The notes under the pieces: model-generated
Seen by the model: only the letters and a program-made list of their open reading frames with translations
What the model was told of the DNA's origin: nothing
The model's database searches: none
Source of the DNA: Bacteroides propionicigenes
GTDB lineage: Bacteria; Bacteroidota; Bacteroidia; Bacteroidales; Bacteroidaceae
Direction: 5' to 3'
Length of the DNA stretch: 64,000 nucleotides
Assembly (NCBI RefSeq): GCF_018390535.1
Contig: NZ_JAHBBW010000012.1
Span: 1 to 64,000 of the forward strand
Position numbers and translations under genes: made by a program
Shown: positions 7,802-17,139 of the stretch, piece by piece
Layout of the letters: each line of letters begins with the position of its first letter
Numbering within the stretch: position 1 is the first letter of the stretch

Positions 7802-9885
7802 CTACGCGTGACATAAAATATTTGTCGGGCGTCGGGCCGCAACGTGCTTCGGTGCTAAATAAGGAACTGAGCATCTTTTCCTTCCATGATTTGTTATATT
7901 ACTTCCCTTATAAATATGTAGACCGTAGTCGTATCTATTACATTCAGGAAATAGACGGTACGATGCCTTATATACAGCTGAAAGGAGAAATCTTGGGTTT
8001 TGAAACAGTTGGTGAAGGGCGGCAGCGGAGACTGATAGCCCACTTTTCGGATGGTACGGGAGTAGTTGATTTGATTTGGTTTCAAGGCATCAAATATCTG
8101 ATAGGGAAGTATAAGGTGCATCAGGAGTATATCGTATTCGGTAAGCCTTCTGTCTTTAATGGCAGGATAAACATAGCCCATCCGGATATTGATTCGGTTT
8201 CCGAACTGAAACTGTCGGCTATGGGGTTGCAGCCCTATTACAATACGACGGAGAAGATGAAGCGAAGTTCTCTCAACTCGCATGCCATAGAAAAGATGAT
8301 GAAGAGCCTCGTTCAGCTGTTGAATGAGCCTCTGCCGGAAACGCTTTCTCCCGCCCTGTTGGCAGAACATCATCTGATGCCGTTGACGGATGCTTTGATA
8401 AATATCCATTTTCCGGTAAGTCCGGATGTGTTGCGAAAAGCGGAATATCGCCTGAAATTCGAGGAACTGTTTTATGTCCAACTGAATATACTGCGTTATG
8501 CCAAAGACAGGCAACGCAAGTACCGCGGCTATGTTTTTGAGAAAGTAGGCGAGACGTTCAATGTTTTTTACTCCCGTAATCTCCCTTTTGAACTGACCAA
8601 TGCCCAGAAACGTGTGTTGAAAGAGATACGGCGGGATTTGGGTTCGGGCAGGCAGATGAACCGCCTTTTGCAAGGAGACGTGGGTAGCGGGAAGACATTG
8701 GTTGCGCTGATGAGTATGCTGATTGCGCTTGATAACGGTTATCAGGCATGTATGATGGCTCCTACCGAAATCTTGGCAAACCAACATTACGAAACGATTC
8801 GCGAATTACTGTACGGAATGGATGTGCGGGTTGAACTGTTGACCGGTTCCATCAAAGGCAAACGAAGGGAAGCCATTCTTTCCGGATTGCTGACAGGAGA
8901 TGTGCGGATACTTATCGGTACGCACGCCGTCATTGAAGACACCGTGAACTTTGCATCATTGGGTCTGGTCGTCATCGACGAGCAGCACCGCTTTGGCGTC
9001 GCTCAGCGTGCCCGGCTGTGGACAAAAAGCGTACAGCCGCCCCATATATTGGTAATGACCGCAACTCCCATACCACGAACACTGGCAATGACGCTTTATG
9101 GTGATTTGGATGTATCGGTCATTGATGAACTACCGCCGGGAAGAAAACCGATTGCTACTATCCATCAGTTCGATAGCCATCGTGTAAGCTTGTATCGTTC
9201 CGTGCGCAAACAGATTGATGAAGGGCGTCAGGTCTATATCGTCTATCCCTTAATCAAGGAGAGTGAGAAGATTGACCTCAAGAACTTGGAAGAAGGTTAT
9301 CTGCATATCTGTGAAGAGTTTCCGGATTGTAAGGTTTGCAAAGTACATGGCAAAATGAAATCTGCCGAAAAGGATGCGCAGATGCAGTTATTTGTTTCCG
9401 GTGAAGCGCAGATAATGGTTGCTACCACAGTGATTGAAGTAGGTGTGAATGTGCCTAATGCCTCAGTGATGATAATAGAAAATGCCGAACGTTTCGGACT
9501 TTCTCAGCTTCATCAGCTTCGCGGTCGTGTAGGGCGCGGTGCCGACCAGTCTTATTGTATTTTGGTTACCGGTTATAAATTGGCGGAAGATACCCGGAAA
9601 CGTCTGGAGATTATGGTGCGCACGAATGACGGTTTTGAGATAGCCGAAGCCGATTTGAAACTGCGTGGACCGGGTGATTTGGAGGGAACCCAGCAAAGCG
9701 GAATTGCTTTCGACTTGAAAATAGCGGATATAGCCCGCGACGGACAGCTTTTGCAATATGTTCGTGACGTGGCCCAAGCCATTGTTGATAAAGATCCGAA
9801 TGGTTCTCTTCCTGAAAATGAGATACTGTGGCGACAACTGAAGGCTTTGCGGAAGACAAACGTTAATTGGGCGGCCATAAGCTGA
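7789..9885 (+). CDS. recG: ATP-dependent DNA helicase RecG
   Basis: RecG (698 residues, full length) is the branch-migration helicase that remodels stalled replication forks and processes recombination intermediates. The N-terminal wedge/OB domain recognises branched DNA (about residues 60-160). The Walker A motif [11 protein letters not shown] is near residue 295, motif II is DEQHRFG near 395, and [21 protein letters not shown] follows. The helicase C domain includes [14 protein letters not shown] and the QLRGRVGRG motif. It begins inside the end of ispD. Confidence 0.97.
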   Translation: MFDLTTRDIKYLSGVGPQRASVLNKELSIFSFHDLLYYFPYKYVDRSRIYYIQEIDGTMPYIQLKGEILGFETVGEGRQRRLIAHFSDGTGVVDLIWFQGIKYLIGKYKVHQEYIVFGKPSVFNGRINIAHPDIDSVSELKLSAMGLQPYYNTTEKMKRSSLNSHAIEKMMKSLVQLLNEPLPETLSPALLAEHHLMPLTDALINIHFPVSPDVLRKAEYRLKFEELFYVQLNILRYAKDRQRKYRGYVFEKVGETFNVFYSRNLPFELTNAQKRVLKEIRRDLGSGRQMNRLLQGDVGSGKTLVALMSMLIALDNGYQACMMAPTEILANQHYETIRELLYGMDVRVELLTGSIKGKRREAILSGLLTGDVRILIGTHAVIEDTVNFASLGLVVIDEQHRFGVAQRARLWTKSVQPPHILVMTATPIPRTLAMTLYGDLDVSVIDELPPGRKPIATIHQFDSHRVSLYRSVRKQIDEGRQVYIVYPLIKESEKIDLKNLEEGYLHICEEFPDCKVCKVHGKMKSAEKDAQMQLFVSGEAQIMVATTVIEVGVNVPNASVMIIENAERFGLSQLHQLRGRVGRGADQSYCILVTGYKLAEDTRKRLEIMVRTNDGFEIAEADLKLRGPGDLEGTQQSGIAFDLKIADIARDGQLLQYVRDVAQAIVDKDPNGSLPENEILWRQLKALRKTNVNWAAIS

Positions 9886-10048
9886 AAAACGGTTAAACAT
9901 ACGCTTTCTTTGCAGATTTATGTTGTTAAACATATTTGCGCTGTAAATTGTTTGTTATTAGCTTGTTATCTATTGTTGTACTGCGTTTTTATTCAACTTG
10001 CTTCAAAAAAATAGTTAACGATACAGGCGCCTTTTCGGAGAGAAATGT

Positions 10049-10056
10049 TACCTTTG
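10049..10056 (+). promoter_or_regulatory. TAnnTTTG -7 element for M23 peptidase gene
   Basis: TACCTTTG lies about 100 bases before ATG 10155 in the 269-base gap after recG. It would give a 5' untranslated region of roughly 90 bases. No convincing gene was found in the gap. Confidence 0.5.
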
Positions 10057-10154
10057 GGAGAATTTTTGAAAATAATCTGGATATTCGCGTAAGAATAGGT
10101 GTGGTTGATTCACCAGATATGCTCTACGGATATCGAAATGAATGACGAAACGGA

Positions 10155-11024
10155 ATGAATTTTAATTGGATTAGAACGGCTTTATTAGCAGCAACGGCAA
10201 TGGTCAGCCTGAACTCTTTCTCGCAGGATTTGATTGCCCGTCAAGCTCCCATTGACAGAAAACTTAAAAGCGTAGATTCATTGGCTCTGCAGAAACAGAT
10301 TCGTGCGGAACAGTCTTTGTATCCGGGGCTGGATTTGTATCCGAGTTGGAATAATGAATTTGTGCAGGCTTATGGCAATGCTATTGTGCCGGAAAGTTAC
10401 ACCTTTGATTTGAAAGGCTTCTGTATGCCTACCGAACATACTCGTATTACTGACGTCTTCGGTTATCGTCCTCGCAGAAGAAGGGCCCATTACGGTTTGG
10501 ATATTAAAGTATATGTAGGCGATACAATCCGCGCCGCATTTGACGGTAAAGTACGTATCGTTAAGAATCAGGGTCGCCGCGGATATGGCAAATATGTCGT
10601 TATTCGTCATGATAACGGTCTGGAGACTGTCTATGGTCACTTATCCAAACAATTGGTTGATATAAACCAACTGGTAAAAGCCGGAGAACCTATTGCATTG
10701 GGTGGTAATACCGGACGTTCTACCGGTTCTCATCTGCATTTTGAAACCCGTTTCTTGGGAATTCCCATCAATCCCGCATTGATGTTCGATTTTGAAAAGC
10801 AAGATATTGTTGCCGATTCTTATACTTTCCGTAAGACCAAAGGTACTTCCGGTACGGCTCGCAGTATGGCATCGGGTGAAGGTATCTTCTATAAAGTGAA
10901 GAAAGGCGATACCTTATCCAAGATTGCTTCCCGTCAGGGCACAAGCATCGACAAACTTTGCAAGCTGAACCGTATAACCCGGAGAACGATTCTCCGTCCG
11001 GGACAGGTATTGCGTTGCTCATAA
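10155..11024 (+). CDS. M23 family peptidase with LysM domain
   Basis: Secreted cell-wall peptidase or amidase activator (289 residues). A signal peptide covers about residues 1-23 (MNFNWIRTALLAATAMVSLN, cleavage near FSQ). The M23/LytM domain (about 95-210) has the zinc ligands of the HxxxD type in HYGLDIKVY and the HLHFETR motif. A C-terminal LysM domain (about 243-288, YKVKKGDTLSKIASRQGTSI) should anchor it to peptidoglycan. The LytM zinc motifs appear complete, so it may be an active endopeptidase rather than an EnvC-type activator. A strong terminator follows. Confidence 0.92.
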   Translation: MNFNWIRTALLAATAMVSLNSFSQDLIARQAPIDRKLKSVDSLALQKQIRAEQSLYPGLDLYPSWNNEFVQAYGNAIVPESYTFDLKGFCMPTEHTRITDVFGYRPRRRRAHYGLDIKVYVGDTIRAAFDGKVRIVKNQGRRGYGKYVVIRHDNGLETVYGHLSKQLVDINQLVKAGEPIALGGNTGRSTGSHLHFETRFLGIPINPALMFDFEKQDIVADSYTFRKTKGTSGTARSMASGEGIFYKVKKGDTLSKIASRQGTSIDKLCKLNRITRRTILRPGQVLRCS

Positions 11025-11064
11025 AACGAAAATACTCTCTAAACGTAAACAATCTCTATAGGAG

Positions 11065-11103
11065 GAGGGCACTTTAATATAATTTAGAGTGCCCTCTTTT
11101 CTT
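11065..11103 (+). terminator. intrinsic terminator
   Basis: GAGGGCACT (11065-11073) pairs with AGTGCCCTC (11088-11096), with two more A-T pairs inside, and is followed by TTTTCTTTTTT. It ends the M23 peptidase transcript. Confidence 0.88.
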
Positions 11104-11120
11104 TTTTCTTTAATTATTCC

Positions 11121-11128
11121 TAACTTTG
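11121..11128 (+). promoter_or_regulatory. TAnnTTTG -7 element
   Basis: TAACTTTG lies 18 bases before ATG 11147, just downstream of the previous terminator. It supports ATG 11147 rather than the TTG at 11126, which overlaps this element. Confidence 0.65.
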
Positions 11129-11146
11129 CAGCCTATTTGTAAGGAT

Positions 11147-11689
11147 ATGAAAGATACCAAGCAACAATTTGAGCATGTCATTGCTATCTGTCGTGATTTG
11201 TTCTCTAAAAAACTTCATGATTACGGTCCGGCATGGCGTATTCTTCGTCCGGCTTCCGTAACCGATCAAATATTCATTAAAGCTAATCGTATTCGGAGCA
11301 TTGAGACTAAAGGTGTGACTTTGGTGGATGAGGGTATTCGTTCAGAGTTCATAGCTATTGTAAATTATGGTATTATCGGTTTGATACAGTTGGAGTTGGG
11401 CTATGCTGAATCTGCGGACTTAACGAACGAAGAGGCAATGGCTCTGTATGATAAATATGCGAAAGAATCGTTGGAACTGATGCTTGCCAAGAACCATGAT
11501 TATGATGAGGCCTGGCGCAGTATGCGTATCAGTTCGTATACAGACTTGATATTGATGAAGATATATCGTACAAAGCAAATTGAAAGCTTGTCCGGTCAGA
11601 CACTGGTTTCGGAAGGTGTCGATGCCAACTATATGGACATGATTAATTATTCCGTATTTGGTTTGATTAAGATAGAGTTTGGAGACTGA
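11147..11689 (+). CDS. DUF1599 domain protein
   Basis: Cytoplasmic protein of about 180 residues with two tandem DUF1599-like units. Unit 1 contains KLHDYGPAWRILRPASVTDQ near residue 25, and unit 2 contains KNHDYDEAWRSMRISSYTDL near residue 120. Each unit is helical with conserved His-Asp-Tyr and Trp-Arg positions. No biochemical role is established that I know of. The duplication suggests a pseudo-symmetric fold. It overlaps the next gene by about 11 bases, so it is probably coupled to the DoxX-like membrane protein. ATG 11147 follows GGAT and a TAACTTTG promoter. Confidence 0.88.
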   Translation: MKDTKQQFEHVIAICRDLFSKKLHDYGPAWRILRPASVTDQIFIKANRIRSIETKGVTLVDEGIRSEFIAIVNYGIIGLIQLELGYAESADLTNEEAMALYDKYAKESLELMLAKNHDYDEAWRSMRISSYTDLILMKIYRTKQIESLSGQTLVSEGVDANYMDMINYSVFGLIKIEFGD

Positions 11690-12971
11690 GAGAAAACATA
11701 TCATAAAACTCGTCTGGGTGAATGCCTGCCGCTTTTTGCTGGCAGCCTTGTTTATCTTCTCCGGATTTGTGAAAGCTGTTGATCCGCTCGGCTCTTTTTA
11801 TAAGATTCAGGATTATCTGACGGCATTCGGTATGATTTCATGGTTCCCTACATACCTGCCGTTGTTTTTTGCCATAATTCTTTCATCTGCGGAGTTTTGT
11901 GTAGGAGTTTTCCTCTTTTTCGGTGTACGCCGGAAGATTGCATCGACATTGGCGCTCCTTCTAATGAGTGTAATGACTCCGCTGACGTTGTATCTTGCTT
12001 TAGCAAATCCCGTGTCCGACTGCGGATGCTTTGGAGATGCTTGGGTATTGACTAACTGGCAGACATTCGGAAAGAACATAGTGTTGTTGGTTGCGGCGAT
12101 AGCGGTATTCAGGGATCGGAAACTCATGTTCCGCTTTGTTACGCTGAAAATAGAGTGGATGGTATCTCTATATACACTTTTATTTGTCTTTGCGCTCTCT
12201 TTTTATTGTCTGGAATATTTGCCGGTATTGGACTTCCGCCCTTATAAGATTGGAACGAATATAAAGGCGGGTATGGAGATTCCCGAAGGTGCGAAACCGA
12301 GTGTGTTCGAGAGCCGCTTTGTGTTGGAAAAAGACGGCAAGCAACAGGAATTTACATTGGATAATTATCCTGACAGCACATGGACCTTTGTTGAAACACG
12401 TACTGTCTTGAAAGAAAAAGGTTATGAACCGCCCATTCACGACTTCTCCATGATAAGCCCGGATACGGGTGAGGATATAACAGAGAGTGTGTTGTCAGAT
12501 AAAGGATATGCTTTTTTATTGGTGGCCCACCGGATAGAGGAAGCGGATGATAGCAATATCGACCTTATCAATGAAATCTACGATTACAGTGTGGAGCACG
12601 GTTATGGTTTTTATGCACTGACTTCTTCACCGGATGAAGAAATCGAGGTGTGGCGCGAAAGAACCGGTGCGGAATATCCGTTCTGTCAAATGGATGATAT
12701 TACCCTGAAGACAATTATCCGTTCCAATCCCGGCTTGTTGCTGATAAAAGGTGGAACAATCCTGAATAAATGGAGTGATAACCAGCTTCCCGATGAATAT
12801 GTGCTGAACGATAGTTTGGATAATTTGGAGTTGGGGCAACAAAAACAGGAAAACAATTTGCATACCATTGGCTACGTATTACTGTGGTTTATCGTACCTT
12901 TGACGCTGGTTATCGGCATTGATATTCTGGTAATCAAGCGAAGGGAAAGAAAAAGTAAGGAGCGGCAATAA
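11679..12971 (+). CDS. DoxX/MauE-like membrane protein, BT_3928-type
   Basis: Inner-membrane protein (430 residues) with an N-terminal four-helix DoxX/MauE-like domain (about residues 1-145) carrying FIFSGFVKAVDPLGS and a CGCFGD motif (ANPVSDCGCFGDAW). A further membrane helix lies near 160-180, then a periplasmic region (about 185-395) resembling a thioredoxin-like fold without an obvious CxxC, and a final helix near 400-420. MauE/DoxX relatives take part in quinone-linked redox or disulfide chemistry, so a redox role is possible. The start is taken as TTG 11679, overlapping the DUF1599 stop; GTG 11718 is an alternative that cuts into the first helix. Confidence 0.85.
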   Translation: METERKHIIKLVWVNACRFLLAALFIFSGFVKAVDPLGSFYKIQDYLTAFGMISWFPTYLPLFFAIILSSAEFCVGVFLFFGVRRKIASTLALLLMSVMTPLTLYLALANPVSDCGCFGDAWVLTNWQTFGKNIVLLVAAIAVFRDRKLMFRFVTLKIEWMVSLYTLLFVFALSFYCLEYLPVLDFRPYKIGTNIKAGMEIPEGAKPSVFESRFVLEKDGKQQEFTLDNYPDSTWTFVETRTVLKEKGYEPPIHDFSMISPDTGEDITESVLSDKGYAFLLVAHRIEEADDSNIDLINEIYDYSVEHGYGFYALTSSPDEEIEVWRERTGAEYPFCQMDDITLKTIIRSNPGLLLIKGGTILNKWSDNQLPDEYVLNDSLDNLELGQQKQENNLHTIGYVLLWFIVPLTLVIGIDILVIKRRERKSKERQ

Positions 12972-13010
12972 GATAGTAAATATATTAACCCTTTTAATAA
13001 TTAAAACAAA

Positions 13011-13766
13011 ATGAGAAAGAACATTGTTGCAGGAAACTGGAAAATGAACAAAACCCTTCAAGAGGGTATTGCTCTTGCAAAAGAACTGAATGAAGCGTTG
13101 GCTAACGAAAAGCCTAATTGTGATGTAATCATCTGTACTCCGTTTATTCACCTTGCATCTGTTACTCCGTTGGTAGATGCCGCTAAGATTGGTGTAGGTG
13201 CAGAAAACTGTGCAGACAAAGAATCCGGTGCATATACCGGTGAGGTATCGGCCGCTATGGTTGCTTCTACAGGCGCTAAGTATGTAATCCTCGGTCACTC
13301 GGAACGTCGCGCTTATTACGGTGAAACAGTGGAAATCTTGGAAGAAAAAGTAAAATTAGCTTTGGCTAACGGACTGACTCCGATCTTCTGTATCGGTGAA
13401 GTGTTGGAAGAACGCGAAGCTAACAAACAGAATGAAGTGGTTGCCGCTCAGTTGGCATCTGTATTCTCTTTGTCTGCAGAAGATTTCTCTAAGATTATCC
13501 TGGCTTATGAACCGGTTTGGGCTATTGGTACAGGCAAGACTGCTACTCCGGCACAGGCACAGGAAATCCACGCTTTTATCCGTTCAACAGTTGAAGGAAA
13601 GTATGGTAAGGAAATCGCAGAGAACTGCTCTATCCTTTACGGTGGTAGCTGCAAGCCTTCCAATGCAAAGGAACTGTTTGCAAATCCTGACGTAGACGGT
13701 GGTTTGATTGGTGGCGCCGCTTTGAAGGTTGCTGACTTCAAGGGTATCATCGACGCTTTTAATTAA
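13011..13766 (+). CDS. tpiA: triosephosphate isomerase
   Basis: TpiA (251 residues) interconverts dihydroxyacetone phosphate and glyceraldehyde 3-phosphate in glycolysis. All landmarks are present: GNWKMNK with the catalytic Lys, [14 protein letters not shown] with the catalytic His, and [15 protein letters not shown] with the catalytic Glu followed by the flexible loop. The phosphate-binding [12 protein letters not shown] and GGLIGGAAL are also there. Codon use looks like that of a highly expressed gene. It starts 39 bases after the DoxX-like gene. Confidence 0.98.
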   Translation: MRKNIVAGNWKMNKTLQEGIALAKELNEALANEKPNCDVIICTPFIHLASVTPLVDAAKIGVGAENCADKESGAYTGEVSAAMVASTGAKYVILGHSERRAYYGETVEILEEKVKLALANGLTPIFCIGEVLEEREANKQNEVVAAQLASVFSLSAEDFSKIILAYEPVWAIGTGKTATPAQAQEIHAFIRSTVEGKYGKEIAENCSILYGGSCKPSNAKELFANPDVDGGLIGGAALKVADFKGIIDAFN

Positions 13767-13773
13767 TAGCGGA

Positions 13774-13840
13774 GAGTTGGAAGCCGAGGATATGACAGGA
13801 TGAGATTTCTGACACATACCTCGACTTCCGACTCTTTATG
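13774..13840 (+). terminator. imperfect terminator-like hairpin after tpiA
   Basis: GAGTTGGAAGCCGAGGA (13774-13790) pairs with ACCTCGACTTCCGACTC (13818-13834), with a few mismatches over about 17 bp, and a short T-rich tail follows. It probably limits read-through from tpiA. Confidence 0.55.
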
Positions 13841-13881
13841 TTTAAAGCTTGGCTTTTCAACTATATAAAAACACCCTTTTT

Positions 13882-14340
13882 ATGAAAAAACTTGGTTTGC
13901 TTTTAATTGTATGTTTTGCTTTTGCCGTTGCATCTGTAGCGCAGAATAACATCGTAAAGAGTCTGGAACGTAATGTGCCGGGGCAGGGTAAGGTATCTAT
14001 CCATCAGGATGCCCGTATCGGGGCTTTGATAGGTTCTGAATACATTCCTACCGGTTCGGACGAGCAAAAAGTGATTAAGAGTTCGGGCTACCGCGTACAA
14101 GTATACGCCGGTAATAACACCCGTCAGGCCAAGAATGAAGCCTATTCGGTGGCTTCCAATATAAAAGAGCGTTTTCCCGACCTCCCCGTTTATACATCTT
14201 TCAACCCGCCCCGCTGGCTGTGCCGTGCAGGCGACTTCCGCAGTATCGAGGAAGCCGATGCCATGATGCGCCAATTGCGTGCAACGGGCGTTTTTAAGGA
14301 AGTGTCTATTGTGAAAGATCAGATAAACATTCCTCTGTAA
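13882..14340 (+). CDS. SPOR domain protein
   Basis: Exported protein of 152 residues with an N-terminal signal peptide (MKKLGLLLIVCFAFAVASVA, cleavage near AQN) and a C-terminal SPOR domain (about residues 75-150, GYRVQVYAGNNTRQAKNEAY and WLCRAGDFRSIEEADAMMRQ). SPOR domains bind denuded glycan strands at division sites, so a cell-wall or septal role is likely. ATG 13882 is chosen because it yields a clean signal peptide; the longer frame from 13849 does not. folE lies 37 bases downstream. Confidence 0.87.
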   Translation: MKKLGLLLIVCFAFAVASVAQNNIVKSLERNVPGQGKVSIHQDARIGALIGSEYIPTGSDEQKVIKSSGYRVQVYAGNNTRQAKNEAYSVASNIKERFPDLPVYTSFNPPRWLCRAGDFRSIEEADAMMRQLRATGVFKEVSIVKDQINIPL

Positions 14341-14377
14341 TTTATAACTCATAATTCATCATTTATTCCATCTTCTC

Positions 14378-14965
14378 ATGTTAGGAAAAGAAGAAATCGT
14401 ATCTCCTTCATTGGACGAACTGAAAGAACATTATCATCGTATATTGACTTTGCTGGGTGAAGACCCTGAACGTGAAGGGCTGCTGAAGACGCCGGAACGG
14501 GTGGCGAAAGCTATGCTGACACTGACTAAAGGCTACTCTATGGACCCGCACGAAGTACTCCGCTCCGCCAAGTTCAAGGAAGACTATAATCAAATGGTGA
14601 TTGTGAAAGACATTGATTTCTTCTCTCTCTGTGAGCACCATATGTTGCCTTTCTACGGCAAGGCGCACGTGGCTTATATTCCCAACGGCTACATCACAGG
14701 TCTAAGCAAGATTGCCCGCGTGGTAGATATTTTCTCTCACCGCCTGCAAGTGCAGGAGCGTATGACGCTGCAAATAAAGGAGTGCATTCAGGAAACGCTG
14801 AATCCTTTGGGCGTAATGGTTGTGGTAGAGGCTAAGCATATGTGTATGCAGATGCGCGGTGTGGAAAAACAGAATTCAATAACCACTACTTCCGACTTTA
14901 CGGGTGCTTTCAATCAGGCTAAGACGCGTGAGGAATTTATGAATCTTATCCGTCACAATTCTTAA
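14378..14965 (+). CDS. folE: GTP cyclohydrolase I
   Basis: FolE (195 residues) converts GTP to 7,8-dihydroneopterin triphosphate, the first step of folate (and queuosine precursor) synthesis. The zinc-binding [20 protein letters not shown] and the later [15 protein letters not shown], with the third zinc ligand Cys, are intact. [20 protein letters not shown] is also typical. The window also holds a QueA-type gene of the queuosine pathway. It ends two bases before the convergent dnaG stop. Confidence 0.97.
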   Translation: MLGKEEIVSPSLDELKEHYHRILTLLGEDPEREGLLKTPERVAKAMLTLTKGYSMDPHEVLRSAKFKEDYNQMVIVKDIDFFSLCEHHMLPFYGKAHVAYIPNGYITGLSKIARVVDIFSHRLQVQERMTLQIKECIQETLNPLGVMVVVEAKHMCMQMRGVEKQNSITTTSDFTGAFNQAKTREEFMNLIRHNS

Positions 14966-14967
14966 TG

Positions 14968-17058
14968 TCAGGGTAGTACCACCCGGTCTCCCAAACGTTT
15001 TGCCATGATACTTTGCACTTCACGCATTTCGCTGTAACGCTTCATGATGGCGTTGCATTTCTCCTCGTCATTGGCTACGGCAGAATCTTGAAGGGCAGAC
15101 ATCATGTGCTTTAACTCTTCGCTGACAATGGCATATTTAAAGTTAATCATCAGTGCCGGAACCAACTCATAAAGACGTTCTTCGTCAGTTACTATCTTCT
15201 GGCTTTTTGAGTGATACTTGCTTAACTGGTAGCGGTTGCTGATAAGCTCCACGCTCAGTTTGCTGATGGTTGTTTCCGGGTGTGCCAGAAAATAACGTTC
15301 GGCTGTAAATCCTGCATCATGTATATGTGCGGCGGCTTCGGTCAATATTTGGCGGTGTAGCGGGTTGTGGAATGACAGTTCGTCTTGCTTCAAGTCGTTA
15401 ATGACGTATTCAATCACACTTACAGGCACTTCCTGCCCCTCTTCATTGGTTGCATTACACATTACTTTTTCGCCGTAGCGCACAATCATCTGAAGAATCA
15501 GCCGTTCGTATTTATAGAATTCCTGTCCTTCTTTTCCCTCCTGAGGGATGAAAGAAACATAATTATCTTCCGGTGGAATAGGGGAGTTGGCATATTCCGC
15601 AGCCATATCAGGCGGCAATGAAGTGCCGTCGGCAGTTGCGGGAGGCACATCTCCTCCGGTGTAGGGCACTTGTGCGGCGGAGTTTTCCGTATTGTTCCTT
15701 GCTGCGGATCTGCGTTCGCGTTCCGTTTGTTCGGCACGCTTTTCGGCATGCATTTCACGCCGTTTGGCAACTTCCGAAACCAACAGCTTATCCTCTACGC
15801 GCAGTAGTTGGGCGCACTCTTTGATATAGACATCACGTACAATCGCTTCGGGAATGACCGAGATACTTTGTACGAGATTACCGATTAATTCGGCGCGCTT
15901 GATAGGGTCTTTACCCGCGTCCTCCAGTAACAAATTGGTCTTGAAGCGGATAAAGTCCGTTTCGTGCTCTTGTATGAATTGCCGGAATTCGGTCGAATTA
16001 TGTTTGCGGGCAAAAGAGTCCGGGTCGTCCCCGTCGGGCAGAAGGCACACCTTGATGTTCATGCCCTCTTCCAGCAGCATATCGATGCCTCGGATAGAAG
16101 CCTTGATGCCGGCCGCATCACCGTCGTAAAGCACAGTCATATTATTGGTGAAGCGGTGAATCAGGCGGATTTGTCCCGGTGTCAGGGCAGTGCCCGAAGA
16201 AGCCACTACATTCTCTATGCCGGATTGGTGCATGGAGATAACATCCGTATAGCCTTCTACCAGAAAGCACCGGTCTTGCTTTACAATCGCCTGTTTGGCA
16301 AAGTAGATACCATACAGTTCGTTACTCTTATGGTAAATTTCCGATTCGGGCGAATTGACGTACTTTACTTTCACTCCTTTGGTGGCGCTGGCAAGCACAC
16401 GGCCACCGAATGCCACCACCTTGCCCGACAACGTATGTACGGGAAAGATGACACGTCCCCAAAAACGGTCGCGCAGTCTGTGGTCGTCCGTTTCATAGCA
16501 GAGTCCGGTTTTGAGGAGGAATTCTGTCTTATATCCTTTCTTCAAGGCCTCCTGTGCCATGGCATCGTGGCTCTCGGTGCAGTAGCCCAGTTGGAATTTC
16601 TCGATGATGTCGTCACGGAATCCGCGGTTGCGGAAGTAAGCCATGCCGATGCTGCGCCCGTCCACATGGTTGCGCAGGATATTCTGGAAATAGTCGCGGG
16701 CAAACTGGTTGACGATGAAGAGGCTTTCGCGTTCGCTCTGAGCGAGCTTTTCTTCGTTGGACAGTTCCCGTTCCTTGATTTCGATGCCATACTTTTTGGC
16801 GAGGTATTTCAGCGCCTCGGGATAAGACATCTGTTCATGTTCCATGATGAAATGCACGGCATTGCCCCCTTTGCCGCAGGCAAAGCATTTGCACAATCCT
16901 TTGGCGGGAGAGACGTAGAATGACGGTGTCTTGTCATCGTGAAACGGACATAGACCTACATAGTTCACTCCGCGTTTCCGCAGCGTGACGAAGTCCGATA
17001 CAACATCGTATATTTGTGCTGCATCCAGAATCCTGTCTATGGTGGGTTGGTCTATCAT
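14968..17058 (-). CDS. dnaG: DNA primase
   Basis: DnaG (696 residues) makes RNA primers at the replication fork. The N-terminal zinc finger has ligands C37, H40, C58 and C61. The catalytic core starts near residue 110, with the TOPRIM motif VEGYTDVISMHQSGIENVVA and an acidic cluster in LYDGDAAGIKASIRG. The region near 435-490 is low-complexity and charged, and the C-terminal helicase-interacting part is longer and less conserved, as usual in Bacteroidetes. A TAACTTTG element 11 bases upstream of ATG 17058 implies a very short leader. Confidence 0.97.
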   Translation of the reverse strand: MIDQPTIDRILDAAQIYDVVSDFVTLRKRGVNYVGLCPFHDDKTPSFYVSPAKGLCKCFACGKGGNAVHFIMEHEQMSYPEALKYLAKKYGIEIKERELSNEEKLAQSERESLFIVNQFARDYFQNILRNHVDGRSIGMAYFRNRGFRDDIIEKFQLGYCTESHDAMAQEALKKGYKTEFLLKTGLCYETDDHRLRDRFWGRVIFPVHTLSGKVVAFGGRVLASATKGVKVKYVNSPESEIYHKSNELYGIYFAKQAIVKQDRCFLVEGYTDVISMHQSGIENVVASSGTALTPGQIRLIHRFTNNMTVLYDGDAAGIKASIRGIDMLLEEGMNIKVCLLPDGDDPDSFARKHNSTEFRQFIQEHETDFIRFKTNLLLEDAGKDPIKRAELIGNLVQSISVIPEAIVRDVYIKECAQLLRVEDKLLVSEVAKRREMHAEKRAEQTERERRSAARNNTENSAAQVPYTGGDVPPATADGTSLPPDMAAEYANSPIPPEDNYVSFIPQEGKEGQEFYKYERLILQMIVRYGEKVMCNATNEEGQEVPVSVIEYVINDLKQDELSFHNPLHRQILTEAAAHIHDAGFTAERYFLAHPETTISKLSVELISNRYQLSKYHSKSQKIVTDEERLYELVPALMINFKYAIVSEELKHMMSALQDSAVANDEEKCNAIMKRYSEMREVQSIMAKRLGDRVVLP

Positions 17059-17068
17059 GATTCGAGTA

Positions 17069-17076
17069 CAAAGTTA
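17069..17076 (-). promoter_or_regulatory. TAnnTTTG -7 element for dnaG
   Basis: TAACTTTG on the minus strand (CAAAGTTA on plus) ends 11 bases before the dnaG ATG. With initiation a few bases downstream, the mRNA would be nearly leaderless. Confidence 0.55.
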
Positions 17077-17088
17077 CATATAAAATCA

Positions 17089-17118
17089 GCCCCTGCAAAA
17101 CTTTTTTTTTGCAGGGGC
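17089..17118 (-). terminator. terminator of aromatic amino acid operon
   Basis: CCCCTGCAAAA (17090-17100) and TTTTGCAGGGG (17107-17117) form an 11-bp perfect stem, followed on the minus strand by TGATTTTATAT. It lies just after the tyrA stop and ahead of the dnaG promoter, closing the operon. Confidence 0.85.
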
Positions 17119-17139
17119 GGGAAAAGGGGAGTTAAATCA

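Noticed and set aside
9936..10145. 69-codon frame upstream of the M23 peptidase
   Set aside because: No convincing start or ribosome binding site, composition unlike its neighbours, and it overlaps the TACCTTTG promoter element.
15964..16923. Long plus-strand reading frame (319 codons) opposite dnaG
   Set aside because: Lies entirely antisense to a full-length, motif-complete dnaG and shows no recognisable protein features; it is a by-product of codon bias.
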